Shown: piece after piece, positions 42,900 to 54,627 of the stretch | Layout: each line of letters opens with the position of its first letter | Position numbering within the stretch: position 1 is the first letter of the stretch | Origin: Diphasiastrum complanatum | Lineage: Eukaryota; Streptophyta; Lycopodiopsida; Lycopodiales; Lycopodiaceae | Length of the DNA: 58,000 nt | Assembly: GCA_029204225.1 (NCBI GenBank) | Contig: CM055106.1 | Coordinates: 18,924,149 to 18,982,148 of the forward strand | Reading direction: 5' to 3' | Made by a program: the position numbers and the translations under genes | Notes under the pieces: generated by a model | Database searches by the model: none | What the model saw: only the letters and a program-made list of their open reading frames with translations | What the model was told of the DNA's origin: nothing

Positions 42900-43862
42900 C
42901 TAACAAGGTGTGGATGGCTCATCATGAACAAACGAGGATGACGAGGATGGTGCTTCCGGCACATCCCTAAGCTCAAGCTCGACAGGGTAGTAGCGATGCA
43001 ACCTACTGCCATTAATGGGCTTGTCGAACAGCTTGCCTTGTAGGTCAGCGAGAATAACTGCGCAATTAGGTGGGATCTCTACTACCTTGTATGGTCCTTC
43101 TCCTTGAAATTTGAGCTTGTCTTTATGAGCTTTGGCAATGTATAACAGGGCCAATTCTCCCTCGACGAGATCCTTGGTCTTGGTATTTTGATTGTGCCAA
43201 GCTTTCCTACGCTGTTTCTCTATAACTAGGGCGTGAAGTGCTAGGAAGCGAGTTTCGTGGAGCTGAAGAAGGTTGTCAAGTCTCTTCTTGGTAGATTCCT
43301 CTGTACTAAGTCGTTTGGCAATGGCGACTCTCAGACTTGGAACAACAAATTCAACAAGCATTACGGCTTCTCGTCCATACACCATTTGAAATGGAGTTTG
43401 TCCAGTACTCACTTTAATTTGAATGTGGTTCTGAAAGCCCATAAAGTTGCATGAAGTTTGTGCTCCCAATCCGATCGCGAAGTTTCAATTCCGCAGAGGA
43501 TCTTGTTCAATAATTCTGCTTGTCCATTGTAGCATGGGTAATAGGGTGTACTCTTCCTATGGAAAACTAGATCAGAGGACAAAAGGTGAGTGATAGTCTC
43601 GTTTAGAAAATACATTCCACGATCACTCACGAGTTTCCAATCCGATCGCGAAGCTTCAACCATCTTCGTGATAATTCCGTAGAGGATCTTGTTCGATGAT
43701 TCTGCTTGTCCGTTGCAGCGTGGGTAATAGGGTGTAGTCTTCCTATGGACAACCAAATCAAAGGACAAAAGGTGAGTGATAGTCTCATTTAGAAAATATG
43801 TTCCGCAATCACTCATGAGTTCTAGTGGGCACCCAAAACATACTAAGATGTTCTCATACAGG
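42900..43862 (-). pseudogene. Gypsy G2 integrase, 3' part, with internal duplication
   Basis: Minus frame 43816-43409 holds the integrase core part with FLNETITHLL, TPYYP and NGQAE (catalytic Glu). A segment of about 55-62 residues is present twice in tandem (about 43813-43628 and 43627-43463). Frame 43469-42900 continues with TGQTPFQMVYGREAV, LVEGELALLYIAKAHK, FQGEGPYKVVEI and INGSRLHRYYPVEL, ending in a Ser-rich tail and TAG. There is no chromodomain, so this is a different gypsy branch from G1, closer to the Tat/Athila type (inference). Its upstream half is at 50112-52300, displaced by copia C4. Confidence 0.85.
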
Positions 43863-43867
43863 AATCT
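43863..43867. repeat. Left target site duplication of copia C4
   Basis: AATCT here and AATTT at 50112-50116 flank C4: a 5-bp duplication with one C/T change. Confidence 0.7.
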
Positions 43868-44794
43868 TGAAGAAACAAAGTGTTTCTGATTACAAAGCCT
43901 TGCTAGCTTTCAGCCCTTCACCTGACAAAGATGTTCGCAAACTCAAACATCGGGAGACATGAAACACGAAGAGTTTCGTGAACATGAAAGTCAACAGAGA
44001 GAAGATGAACAGTTCACACGAGATTCCTTTGCAATCCAACAAGAGAGAAAGACAGACAAGGTAAACGAAACCTATTCTGTCATCACGCTCCAAGGAGTAC
44101 CACCAGAGATCACGCAAGTACTCAGAAGTACAGAGATCTGACCTGATGGCATGATGTCAGCAGATACTTCCTAGGTCGTGGCTAATCTGCCACTCTTGTA
44201 ATTCTCTGATTAGTTGTAGATGTATAATAAATCTAATCTTAGGTTTACATAGAGAGACCATGACATATATCAAAATAGGATACACAGAGTGTAACTAGGA
44301 CACTGAAAAAGTTTGATGCTAGTAAGCAATCAAGACAAACATAGACAGAAGCTTCGTCTGCGTGCGAGAAGATAATTCTGTCTAGGACCAGAAGATCCAA
44401 TTGTCCGCTAGTTAAGCGAGACTACTACTCGTGAGAGAACCGTGCTTCTCTCACACCAACGCACTGCATGGATTCGCATGCAGTGCCCTGAAGAAATCAG
44501 AGAAAATCAATATAGATTATTTTTTGGTTGTGTCTGATCTTGGATGTTGAATGCTTATGTTGTTTATTTCATATGTCTGAGTTTTCTTGTTCCCTTTGAA
44601 TTTCGCACCTTGGTTGAAATTAAGTCAAATGCTGTATTAATTTTATGAATGTAGATCAGTAGTAACTGACTACTCTCTAGAGGATTTTAGGAGTGTTTCA
44701 GCTGGCAGTGCCCAGCGAACGCATCTGAACTCCATCCAAATCTTGAAAGAGAGTCGCGACTGTTTCGTGAATTTTCTTCTCACGATTCTCATCA
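43868..44794 (+). repeat. 5' LTR of copia C4
   Basis: 927 bp from TGAAGAAACAAAG to GATTCTCATCA, paired with 49122-50111. The boundary is set by the homology between the two LTRs and by the target duplication. Confidence 0.9.
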
Positions 44795-44795
44795 G

Positions 44796-44808
44796 TGATA
44801 TCAGAGCC
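44796..44808 (+). promoter_or_regulatory. Primer binding site of copia C4
   Basis: TGATATCAGAGCC: the plant copia primer site with one change (TGGTATC to TGATATC), one base after the LTR. Confidence 0.75.
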
Positions 44809-44906
44809 ACCCTACCATATTTTGACATAGCCAAGAAGTTAGCAGATTCAGGAGGCCAAGCATTTAGACAATCAACCATCAACAAGAAAACAGACTTCAA
44901 GAAACA

Positions 44907-47900
44907 ATGGCTTCAATCAGCAACATACAGAGCAAGATCTGCACTATACTTAATTCTTCAGGATCTAACTTTCTAGCCTGGAAAGTTAAGACATCTTTGA
45001 TACTCAAGGGCGAAGGACTCTTCCCCTGGGTGGATGGCACAGAAGAAATGCCTACGACAACAGGCAAGGAGCTACTCGAATGGAGAGAGAAAAATGACAA
45101 GGCAGTAGCCTTGCTATCATCTTCCATCAAAGATAGCCTTACACTTGACCTGACTACACTCTCCAAAGCTAAGGAGATGTGGGATGCACTGCTCACAAGA
45201 TTTCAGACAAAATCAAGAAGTCAGATTATGATGCTGGAAGATCAGCTGACAAATCTGCAGTGGGATGGAAAAGGCCTCACCTCTTTCGTGAAAAAGATGA
45301 AGGATCTGTTTCTATCACTACACAACTCAGGAGTAGAGAATGCAGTATCAGCTGAGAAGCAGCTCACATATCTGTTGAGAGCCTTACCCAGATCTTTCCA
45401 GACGACATGAACCCTGCTCACGAAAAATCCTACCATGAACCTCAAAAAGGAGATTGTCGAGATTCGAGAGGAAGTCGAGGCCATAGAGCATCTTGATCAC
45501 AAAGATGGTTCTGACCAGGCACTCTACGACAACTAAGAAAACTCAAAGAAACAGTTCAAGCCTAAGAGGGAGTCGAATCAGAGGCAAAATTGTGACCAAC
45601 AAGCAGAGGGAACCAAAAAAGGCAACTGGAAGACCAAAGGGAGGTCGAAAGGACAAGATGCAGACAAGAAGACCTACATGAGATGCAGAAGAATGGGCAT
45701 ACAATAGATACCTGCTGGCTCAATCCCAAGATTGAGTGTATCCATTGCCATAAGAAGGGTCATGTAGCCATGGATTGCCGCCAGAACCCAAAAAATAGAT
45801 CAACACAGAATAGACAGGAGAACAATAATAGTTCTTCTTATGTCAAGGAGGCCGAAAGCTCGAAGATGGGTGAAGAAAGAACGAACAAAAATTGTTCGAC
45901 CGCCTACATCTGTGAAGATGTGTGTGCAGCATCAATGTCTCACACACACGAGGTTATCCTGGATTCAGGAGCCACCTCACACTTCGTGACATCAAGATGA
46001 ATCATGTCTGGTTTCAGAAGTGCAGATCTCTCAAAATTCATAGTTCTTGGAGATGGATCCAGACATCAAGTGAACGGTATTGGTTCACTCTGGCTCAACA
46101 CCAACGGCAGAGATAGACGACTCGAAGACATTCTGTTCGTGCCAACTCTGCAGCAAGACTTGCTCTCTGTAGCAAGAATAGCAGATGCAGGGATGCGTGT
46201 GACGTTTTTTAACGAAACATGCATTGTGATTGATGCCAGCACCAACACTCTCATTGCTCAAGGCAAACGGAAGGGCAACCTATATCATCTAAAGGTGCAC
46301 CTACCAAGAGATCAAATGCATCAGACCCATGACGACTCGCCAGACACTTTAAACTCTGCCACATGAACTCAATGACACTCTACCAGGCAAGTCATCGTGG
46401 AGCAATAACAGAGGTCAGCATCTCGAATGCAACCAGTTCGACCACCTGTGATGCATGTTTGAAAGGCAAGATGTCACGCACACCATTCGTCAAAGACTCC
46501 TACAGAACAACAAAGATTCTAGAGCTGGTGCACTCTGACATCTGCGGTCCATTCAACGTGATCTCAGTAGGAGGTTTAAAATATTATATAACCTTCATTG
46601 ATGATTATAACAAGTTTGTTAGAGTGTATTTTATTCAGAATAAATCTGAAGCACTCAATAAATTCACAAAATATGTGAATTGGGCTGAGAGATGCACAGA
46701 CAGCAAGGTGAAGCAAATCAAAACAGATCGAGGTGACAAATATATCTCGAATCGCTTCATTGACTTTTGTAATGATTGTGGTATCATTCACAAAAGAACT
46801 GCAGCCTACACATCATAGCACAATGGTGTTGTTGAACGAAAGAACCAGACCCTAATGGAAGCAGCCAGATGCATGATGGCCTATTCGAAGGCTCCAAGGG
46901 CACTGTGGGCTGCAGCAGTAGCTATAGCCGCATACATCCAAAACATGACAGGTAAATCTGGTGTTCCTCACATGACACCACATGAGCTATGGTGGGGGTA
47001 GAAAGCCCAACCTCTCACGTCAAAATATTTGGCTGTGCAGCATATGCACATATTTCTGATAAGCTTCACAAGAAGCTTGATGAGAAATCCGAGCAAGGAT
47101 TTCTGGTAGGTTATGACAATAATTCGTTATACTACAAAATCTACATGCCAGACACGAACACTGTGAAAATAGTGAGGGATGTGAAATTCGACGAGAGCAA
47201 GACAATGGCCAATGAAGACCTTGTTAGCTATGAAATTATGGAAAGACAGTACTATGACCTACCGCCAACGTCAGAGGGAGCAGAGGACGAACACAAAAAC
47301 AAAGATTTTTGAGTCGTCTCCCATTTGAGCGACAAATCAGACGAAGAAAGATTTGAGAGACAACTTGCCGTTGCAATTCCTGTAAACCAAGATGGTTCCG
47401 GACCCAGCAGAGCAGACAAGGGCAAAGACATAGCTATTTCGGGAGGATCTCCCAGAAGGTCGACAAGACCACGAAGAGCACCAGCAAGATTTGTGCCAGG
47501 CAGCTCAGCTTTCACATCAAAAGAATTCTACGGGTTCAGTGGCGAACCACAGACATTCTATGAGGCGATTGAAGGTCCAGAAAAGGACAAATGGATCCAA
47601 GCCATGAACGAAGAGATGGAGTCCATGAGAAAGAACCAGGTATGGACGTTGGAGCCATTACCTCATAAGCGCAAGACTGTCAAATGCAAATGGGTTTTCA
47701 AACTCAAATATGGACCAGACGGGAGTGTGATAAAATACAAGGCAAGATTGGTAGCGAAGGGTTTCTCTCAGAGATACGGTATTGACTCCTTTGAAATCTT
47801 CTCTCCTGTCATCAAACATTCATCCCTACGTCTGTTGTTTGCATATGCAGCAACTTATGATCTCAGGATCCACATTGTGGACGAGAAGACAACCTTCTTG

Positions 47901-49120
47901 CATGGCGAATTAGACGAAGAGGTCTACATGGATCAACCCCCATGATTTGTCTTGAATTCACTTCCTGACTATGTATGCAGAATGCATAGAAGCATCTACA
48001 GTCTGAAGCAATCAGCCTGACAATAGTACAAGAAGAAGGATCAAGCCCTGAAATCATTGGGATTCAAGTCTCTGTTGGCTGACTCCAATGTGTATGTCAG
48101 AGTTACAGATGGGCAGATCATCATAGTGGCTGTTTATGTGGATGACACTCTGATACTTTGCAGGAGTGAGCAGCTAATTGTTGAAGTAAAGACAGACATC
48201 TCGAAGCATTTCGAGATAGTGGATCTGGGAGAAGCCAGGTGTTACCTAGGCTTATAAATTGAAAGGGACTATGAGAGAGACAAGTTATACCTTGACCAGT
48301 CCAAATACACCTAGAAGATCCTAGAGGACTTTGGGATGCTGAACTGCAAAGGAGAAAACACTCCAATGCTCGCAGGGATGGTGCTAACAAATGATGACTG
48401 TCCAAAGACTGAGGAAGAAAGAGAACAGATGCAGCTCACACCCTACAGGAGGCTGATAGGTTTACTGATGTACCTTGCAGACAACACACGTCCTGATATT
48501 GCTTATGCAATATTCAAAATGAGCCAATTCTGCACAAATTCAAGCTCGACACATTGGAGGATTGCAAAACAATTTTGCAATATCTTCAATTAACAAGGGA
48601 TTATGGCTTGTATTATTGTTGTGGTGCAGGTCTCAGGATACCTTCCTACATCGATTCTAGCTGGGCATCTCTCAAGGACGACTGTAAAAGCGTCTCAGGA
48701 GGATACACCATCACATCAAAAGCAGCAGTTCTCTAGGTCAGCAAGAAGCAGACCATTGTAGCCCAATCATCTTGCGAAACAGAGTACGTAGCAGTAGCAA
48801 AGATGGCCAACGAAATAATTTGGCTAAGGCAGTTCCTGGATGAATTGGGCAAAACAAGAAACGAGCCATCGGTCTTGCAAATGGACAACACCTCTGCGAT
48901 ACACCTGACGAAAGATCCTGTGTTCCACTCAAGAATGAAACACATTGCGATCAAGTATCACTTGACCAGGGATCTGATTGAAAGGAAGATGATGCAGACC
49001 ACCTTCATAGGAACGAAAGATATGGTTGCTGACATCTTCACTAAAGCTCTGGACAAAGGGCTCTTTGAGAGGCAAAGGAGAAGTCTCGGGATCATAAAGC
49101 TACCATGCTTTGAGAGGGAG
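44907..49120 (+). pseudogene. Copia C4 gag-pol polyprotein, broken
   Basis: Starts at ATG 44907 with NIQSKICTILNSSGSN. Gag runs to 45407, where TGA replaces an Arg codon (CGA in C3). Knuckle region 45683-45780 (GHTIDTCW, then CIHCHKKGHVAMDC), protease LDSGATSHFV, pre-integrase and integrase (HSDICGP, KTDRGDKYIS, VERKNQTLMEAA), integrase end at 46989-47312, reverse transcriptase 47325-48257 (KCKWVFKLKYG, ARLVAKGFSQRYG, VYVDDTLIL), RNase H 48336-49120 (SWASLKDD, MDNTSAIHL, MVADIFTKAL). Stops fall at 45408, 46816, 47943, 48255 and 48734, and frameshifts near 45540, 46365 and 47313. The last frame reads into the 3' LTR to 49192. Confidence 0.9.
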
Positions 49121-49121
49121 C

Positions 49122-50111
49122 TGAAGAAACAAAGTATTTTTGATTACAAAGCCTTGCTAGCTTTCAGCCCTTCACCTGACAAAGATATTTAAAAACTCGA
49201 ACATCTGGAGACACGAAACACGAAGAGTTTCACGAACACAAAAGTCAACGGAGACGAAGACGAACGGTTCATGAACACGAAGGATCCACGAACGAGATTC
49301 CTTTGTGGTCCAACAAGAGAGAAAAACAGACGAGGTAAATGAAACAAACGGTGGAAACAAAACCTGTTCTGTCCTCACGCTCCAAGGAGTACCACTAGAG
49401 ATCACACAAGTACCCAGAAGTACAGAGATCTGACCTGATGGCATGACGTCAGCAGATACTTCCTAGGTCGTGGCTAATCTGTCACTCTTGTAATTCCCTG
49501 ATTAGTTGTAGATGTATAATCACTCCAATCTTAGGTTTACATAGAGAGACCATACTTACTGGATAATACTTGACATATATCAGAACAGGATACACAGAGT
49601 GTAACTAAGAGAAGAGACACTGAAGAAGTCTAATGCTAGTAAGCAATCAAGACGAACACAAACAAAAGCTCCGTCTGTGTGCGAGAAGATAATTCTGTCT
49701 AGGATCAGAAGATCCAATTGTCCGCTAGTGAAGCAAGACTACTACTCGTGAGAGAACCGTGCTTCTCTCACGCCAACGCACTGCATGGATTTGCATGCAG
49801 TGTCCTGAAGAAATCAGAGAAAATCAATACAGATTATTTTTTGGTTGTGTCTGATCTTGGATGTTGAATGCTTATGCTGTTTATTTCATATGTTAGAGTT
49901 TTCTTGTTCCTTTTGAATTTCTTACCTTGGTTGAAATTAAGTCGAATGCTGTATTAATTTTATGAATGTAGATCAGTAGTAACTGACTAATCTCTAGAGG
50001 ATTGTAGGAGTGTTTCAGCTGGCAGTGCCCAACGAACGCATCTAAACTCCATCCGAATCTTGAAAGAGAGTCGCGACTGTTTCATGAATTTTCTTCTCAC
50101 GATTCTCATCA
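49122..50111 (+). repeat. 3' LTR of copia C4
   Basis: 990 bp, longer than the 5' LTR by about 63 bp through several small indels, for example around 49260-49350. Same ends TGAAGAAAC and CTCATCA. Confidence 0.9.
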
Positions 50112-52300
50112 AATTTAGCAGTGGAGTTGGATCATCCTTCCTCAAGGGTTTGGCTTCTACCCATTTGGTCAAGTAGTCAGTGGCTATGATGATATATCGA
50201 GCTTGGGAGCCACAAAGAGCTAGATGAATAGGGCCAACATAGGCAATGCCCCATTTCTCAAATGACATCTCATCCAATATAGGTCGTAGTGGCATTCTAT
50301 CCTTTTCTTGGGTTCGTTTGGCACATGTCACACCTTTTAATCTGATAGTGAATATCTTTGAACATTGTGGGCCACCATAGGCCGTGTTGCAACACTTTCC
50401 TATTGGTAGCTTCGGTAGCGAAATGGCCTCTCCCTATTCTTTTGTGGATGATACTCTCTACTTGGGACACTTCATGTAGTAGGACACGGCAAGGTATGAT
50501 TCCATCATTACAGATGCGATACAACTATTTTAATATCAATGTGAAAGAGGTAGATTTGATAATCAACCTGCATCATTCGATCTTGTTCATCAGAGGGAGA
50601 GGACGTCCCGAGATAAGGTATCCAACGATGTCAATAGCCCACTCAAGAATGACATCGATGTGGAATAGGATGGTGTCAGGGAGTTCGCCATCAATCCCTC
50701 TACTCTCAAGAACATTGCGGATCCATGAGAGGTGATCAGCCAGATAGTGTTGTTTCCCCTTGCAAACAACTATTTTAAAATCGAACTCTTGGAAGAGCAG
50801 CAGCCATCGGGTGATCCTTTCGGTTGTGCATGGTCTATTTACTAGATACAATAGAGCTTGGTGATCTACAAAGAAAATGAATGGATTGGCTAGTAGATAA
50901 CGGTGGAATTTCTTCATGCTATATACCATGGCTAGCGCTTCTCGCTCTGTGGTTGTGTAGTTCATCTCCGCGGGAATCAACTACCTACTGGCGAAATAAA
51001 TCCGATAATCCTTCTTGTACTCCCCAAGCTATGTTAGAACACTCCCTATGGCATAGTTAGAGCCATCTGTATAGACATGGAATTCTATGGTCCAGATAGG
51101 AGGTCAAAGGTTTGGTGCAGTTACTAAGGCCTTCTTGAGTTTATGAAAAGCCTCAGTGGCTTAAACTGTCCATTCTAGTTGGATAGTCATCTTGTAGATC
51201 AAATGAGACAGCTTAGCAAAATTCAAGACAAACCTCCAATAATAGTTGCAATGCCCCATAAAGATATATACTTCATATACATTTTCTGGCTCAAGCAAAA
51301 CAAGTATTATGCGGATCCTGTCAACATCAATAGCGATACCATATTTTAAAACTACATGGCCTAGCACTATGTCATGCATGACCAGAAATTGACATTTGGC
51401 CGGGTTTAGAAATATGCCGAATAATGAACACTTTCTCTAAGCAAGCTAGGTGTTGGGCTCTAGAGGAGTGGACACACAAGTTGTCCATGAAAATTTCAAA
51501 GAATTTTCAAAGAAAAACTTTGAAGGTGCTGGGAGCATTGCATGATCCAAATGGCATCACTCTATATGCATACATTCCCCACTCGGTGGAGAATGCATTT
51601 TTGTGCTGATCTTTTGGGACTATCTGCACTTGATTATAGCCACTAAACCCATCTAGAAAGTTGTAGGCTTATGCTCCAACTATTCTCTCTAATACATTTT
51701 TCATGAATGGTAGGGGAAAATGGTCCTTCTTGGTGACTAAATTCAGTTTCTTGTAGTCCACAAAAATTCTAAGTTTTCCATTTTTCTTAAGTACTACCAT
51801 GATAGGTGATACCCAGTTTGTGTGTTCCATCTCGTAGATGAATCCTACATCTAGAAGCCTTTTCAACTCTTCTTGGATTAGCTGGGCATAGTGTAGATTA
51901 GATCGATAAGGCCTACTAATAGTGGGTTTTGCTCCATCAACCAATGGAATGGTGTGAACCACAACATCTGGTGATATGCCCTTTAGCTTAGTGTAATTCC
52001 AAGCAAGATAGTTGTGGTATTTGTGAAGAAGGGCCTTAAGATCTTTGAGTTCTTCTCCTTCTACGTCTTCTCCAATAGATACCAATACCATATGACTTTC
52101 CTATCCCTTCTCAACTAGATCTATCTCTTTAGTTTGGGCAGGGCATTCATAAACGTTGGCTCCTTGGGAGGTGTCTTCTATTGGTTCTCTCTTAGCTCTG
52201 GGCATGACCACTGGCACTTCATCCATCTCGTAATCCTTGAAGTATTGTGGCACATCATGCATAGGCTTTGGTTCTTCAACGACGTCACTCAACTTGATCT
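50112..52300 (-). pseudogene. Gypsy G2 reverse transcriptase, RNase H and integrase N-terminal part
   Basis: Minus-strand order: linker (about 52290-52101, with DVPQYFKDYEMD, ANVYECPAQTKEIDL), reverse transcriptase N-terminus 52091-51669 (LAWNYTKLKGI, SRPYRSN, GFIYEMEHTNWVSPIMVV, FVDYKKLN), palm 51668-51380 with catalytic FMDN instead of FMDD at 51488-51480, thumb 51379-51161, RNase H 50980-50573 (TTEREALAMVYS, FVDHQALLYLVN, ADHLSW), integrase zinc-binding 50524-50297 (GHFATEATN, LWWPTMFKD, CDMCQ) and core start (IIATDYLTKWVEAKPLRKDD). The reading stops at the C4 insertion at 50111 and resumes at 43862. A 1-base frameshift occurs next to the insertion site. Upstream it runs directly into copia C5. 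Confidence 0.85.
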
Positions 52301-54627
52301 TCTGGGAGGATTCGACTGATGAACTACTCTTGGGATATGTTGCTGGGTAGCAGCAACATCTTCGTCTGATTCGTTGTCTCAAAGTGGGTCGACGATAGAC
52401 GTTCCTACGCCAGAAGCTCGGATTGTCATGTCAATGGTAGGTGATGAAGGTTCTTCTTGAGCAATATCCTTGCCTTTGAGGTCGATGAACTGATCCTCGA
52501 TAAAGATTGTATCCCGGCTATACAAGATTTTCTGGGTATCTGGATCGTACAGCTTGTAGGTGTTATCAGACGAAGTATATTCGATCAAGATGGCCTTTAG
52601 ACCTTGGAAGTCCAATTTTTTCCTTGTGTCCTTTGGGATCTGCGCGTAGGCAATGCACCCAAACACTTAGGTTCTTCAAAGAAGGCTTGGAGCCTGTCCA
52701 CACCTCATCGGGTGTCTTGTCTGAGAGGGCTTTAGTCAAACATCTATTCTGGATGTAAGCTGCAGTGGAGACAACTTCAGCCCAGAACCTCTTGGGCAAC
52801 GATGCACGTGCTAGCATACACTTAGCAGATTCGACCAGAGTTCGGTTCTTCCTCTCAGCTAAGCCATTAGACTGAGGACTGTAAGGAGTGATGAATTGCT
52901 GCTCAATGCCTTGGCTTTAACAGTACTTTTTGAACTCGACAGAGATATATTCTCCACCGTTATCTGACCTTTGGGTCTTGATAGTCCTTCTAGTCTCCTT
53001 TTCTGCATGCTCCTTGAAGATTCGGAAGCAGTTGAAGGCTTCTAATTTCTTCTTTATGAAGTACACCATCGTTCTTCTCAAAAATTTGTCAATAAAGGTT
53101 ATAAAATACTTGGCTTCCTTTAGCAAAGGATTTTTCATCGGGCCACAAATATCTGAATGTACAACATCTAGCAATCCTCTAGCAACATGCTGATGGCTTG
53201 ACTTAAATGGCTTCTTAGTCTGTTTTCCAACTAGACAATCTTGACAGACAGGTAGCTCGACTGTTTCGCGAGGATAGTCGAGATCAAGAAATAGATTGTC
53301 TAGACATTCATTGTACAACAACATAATTTAAATGACCAAGTCTATAATGCCAAAGTAAACCTTTATTTGATTGAATTGAAGTACCGAGAGCCTGATTAGA
53401 GGCAGAATAACAATGACTTAATTTATACAAGTATTCATGTCTCTTTCCGAGTGCTAGGATCTTGCCTGTCCTATCAACTACTTTACATTGGTCACATTTG
53501 AATTCTACTTTGTGTCCTAGATCTGTGATTCTGCTTACAGAGAGCAGATTCATGAATAACTTAGGTACATACAGAACTTTGGAGAGTAGCTTAGATTGAT
53601 CATTTGCAAAGCATAATCTTATAGTTCCTTCACCTTTAATAGCTTGTGTGCTATTGTCGCCAAGGTGAACGAATTTCTGGGTACTATAAGATGTATAGGA
53701 CTCGAAACAGCCAATCAGGCTAGTCATGTGCTGAGTGGCTCCGGAATCTAGGAACCAAGAACTGTCACCAGATGCTTCTTGATGGTTGGTCATGAAGGCA
53801 TCATGATCCGCTTTTTGAATGGGCTGTGGAGCTTCTACAGCTGCCACTTGATTCGACTGCCCTTTGTTGTCGTTCTTCGCTTGAAGTATTCGGTAGTCTT
53901 GTATTTCATGGTTGTTTCGTTTGTAGTATCTGCAGAATAGCCTCTTCTTTGTCTACGGATTTGACTGTTCCTTGTGACGAGCTGGTTTCTGGTCTGGCTT
54001 TGATAGCTTCGGGCCTTTCTTCTTCTTCTGCTTTGTCGTGCCCTTGTTGGTGTACAAGGCATGAGAATCAGCTAAGGAACTTGAGGCCTCGTTCCTTCGC
54101 GTGTCTTCCTGCAACAACATAGTCATAATGATTATCATCCAGCTGTCATAAGAACTTGACAAGCTTATAAGCAGTTGCATCACTGCGTCTTGATCGTCTA
54201 CGACAGATCCGACAGCAGCCATTTGCCTTAGTTGGTTCTTGAATTGATTAATGTGATTTCGCAAAGAATCACCATTCGTCATCTTGAGAGAATAGAATTT
54301 TTTCCTGAGATGTAGCTTGGAAGCTATATCTCGCACTTCGTTTAGTGTGCTCAAAATGTCCCAGACTTCTTTCGATGTCTAAGCCTCAGATACATGGCTG
54401 ATCTATGTATCCGTGATGTTGAGGATGATCAGCGCGAAAGCTTTTCCATCTTTCAGCTTCCATTTGACGATTGCCACATCGTCCGCTTTGGGTTTCCCTT
54501 CTGCACCTGTGACAACGTCATACAATTCTTTTGCCATTAGTACAGTCTTCATCTTAAATTTTCACAGATGGTAATTGGCTCCATCAAGCTTGTACATGAG
54601 AGGACTGGCTTTCCCTTGGGAATCCAT
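52260..54627 (-). pseudogene. Copia C5 gag-protease-integrase, minus strand
   Basis: Starts at ATG 54627-54625 (YKLDGANYHL). Gag has three stops (54562, 54403, 54379) that fit Trp or Gln codons turned to stops. The frame 54354-53953 gives the gag C-terminus. The zinc knuckle near 53948-53905 has two cysteines replaced by Tyr (CRYY...H...DY). Protease frame 53847-53308 has WFLDSGATQHM and LWHYRLGHLNY. Integrase frames 53324-52917 (CQDCLVGKQTKKPF, HSDICGP, RSDNGGEYIS), 52817-52566 and 52666-52379 (FGCIAYAQIPKDTRKKLD) follow. A PPRRSS-like linker near 52290 is the last copia block; gypsy G2 begins there. Reverse transcriptase is absent. Confidence 0.85.

Larger units (their letters stand above)
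43868..50111 (+). mobile_element. Ty1/copia element C4, full length, inserted in gypsy G2
   Basis: Structure: 5' LTR (43868-44794), primer site (44796-44808), gag-pol (44907 to about 49120), polypurine tract GAGAGGGAG (49112-49120), 3' LTR (49122-50111), 5-bp target duplication with one mismatch. All domains are in copia order (gag, protease, integrase, reverse transcriptase, RNase H), but about ten stops and frameshifts make it defective. It is a relative of C3. It splits the integrase of a minus-strand gypsy. Confidence 0.9.
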
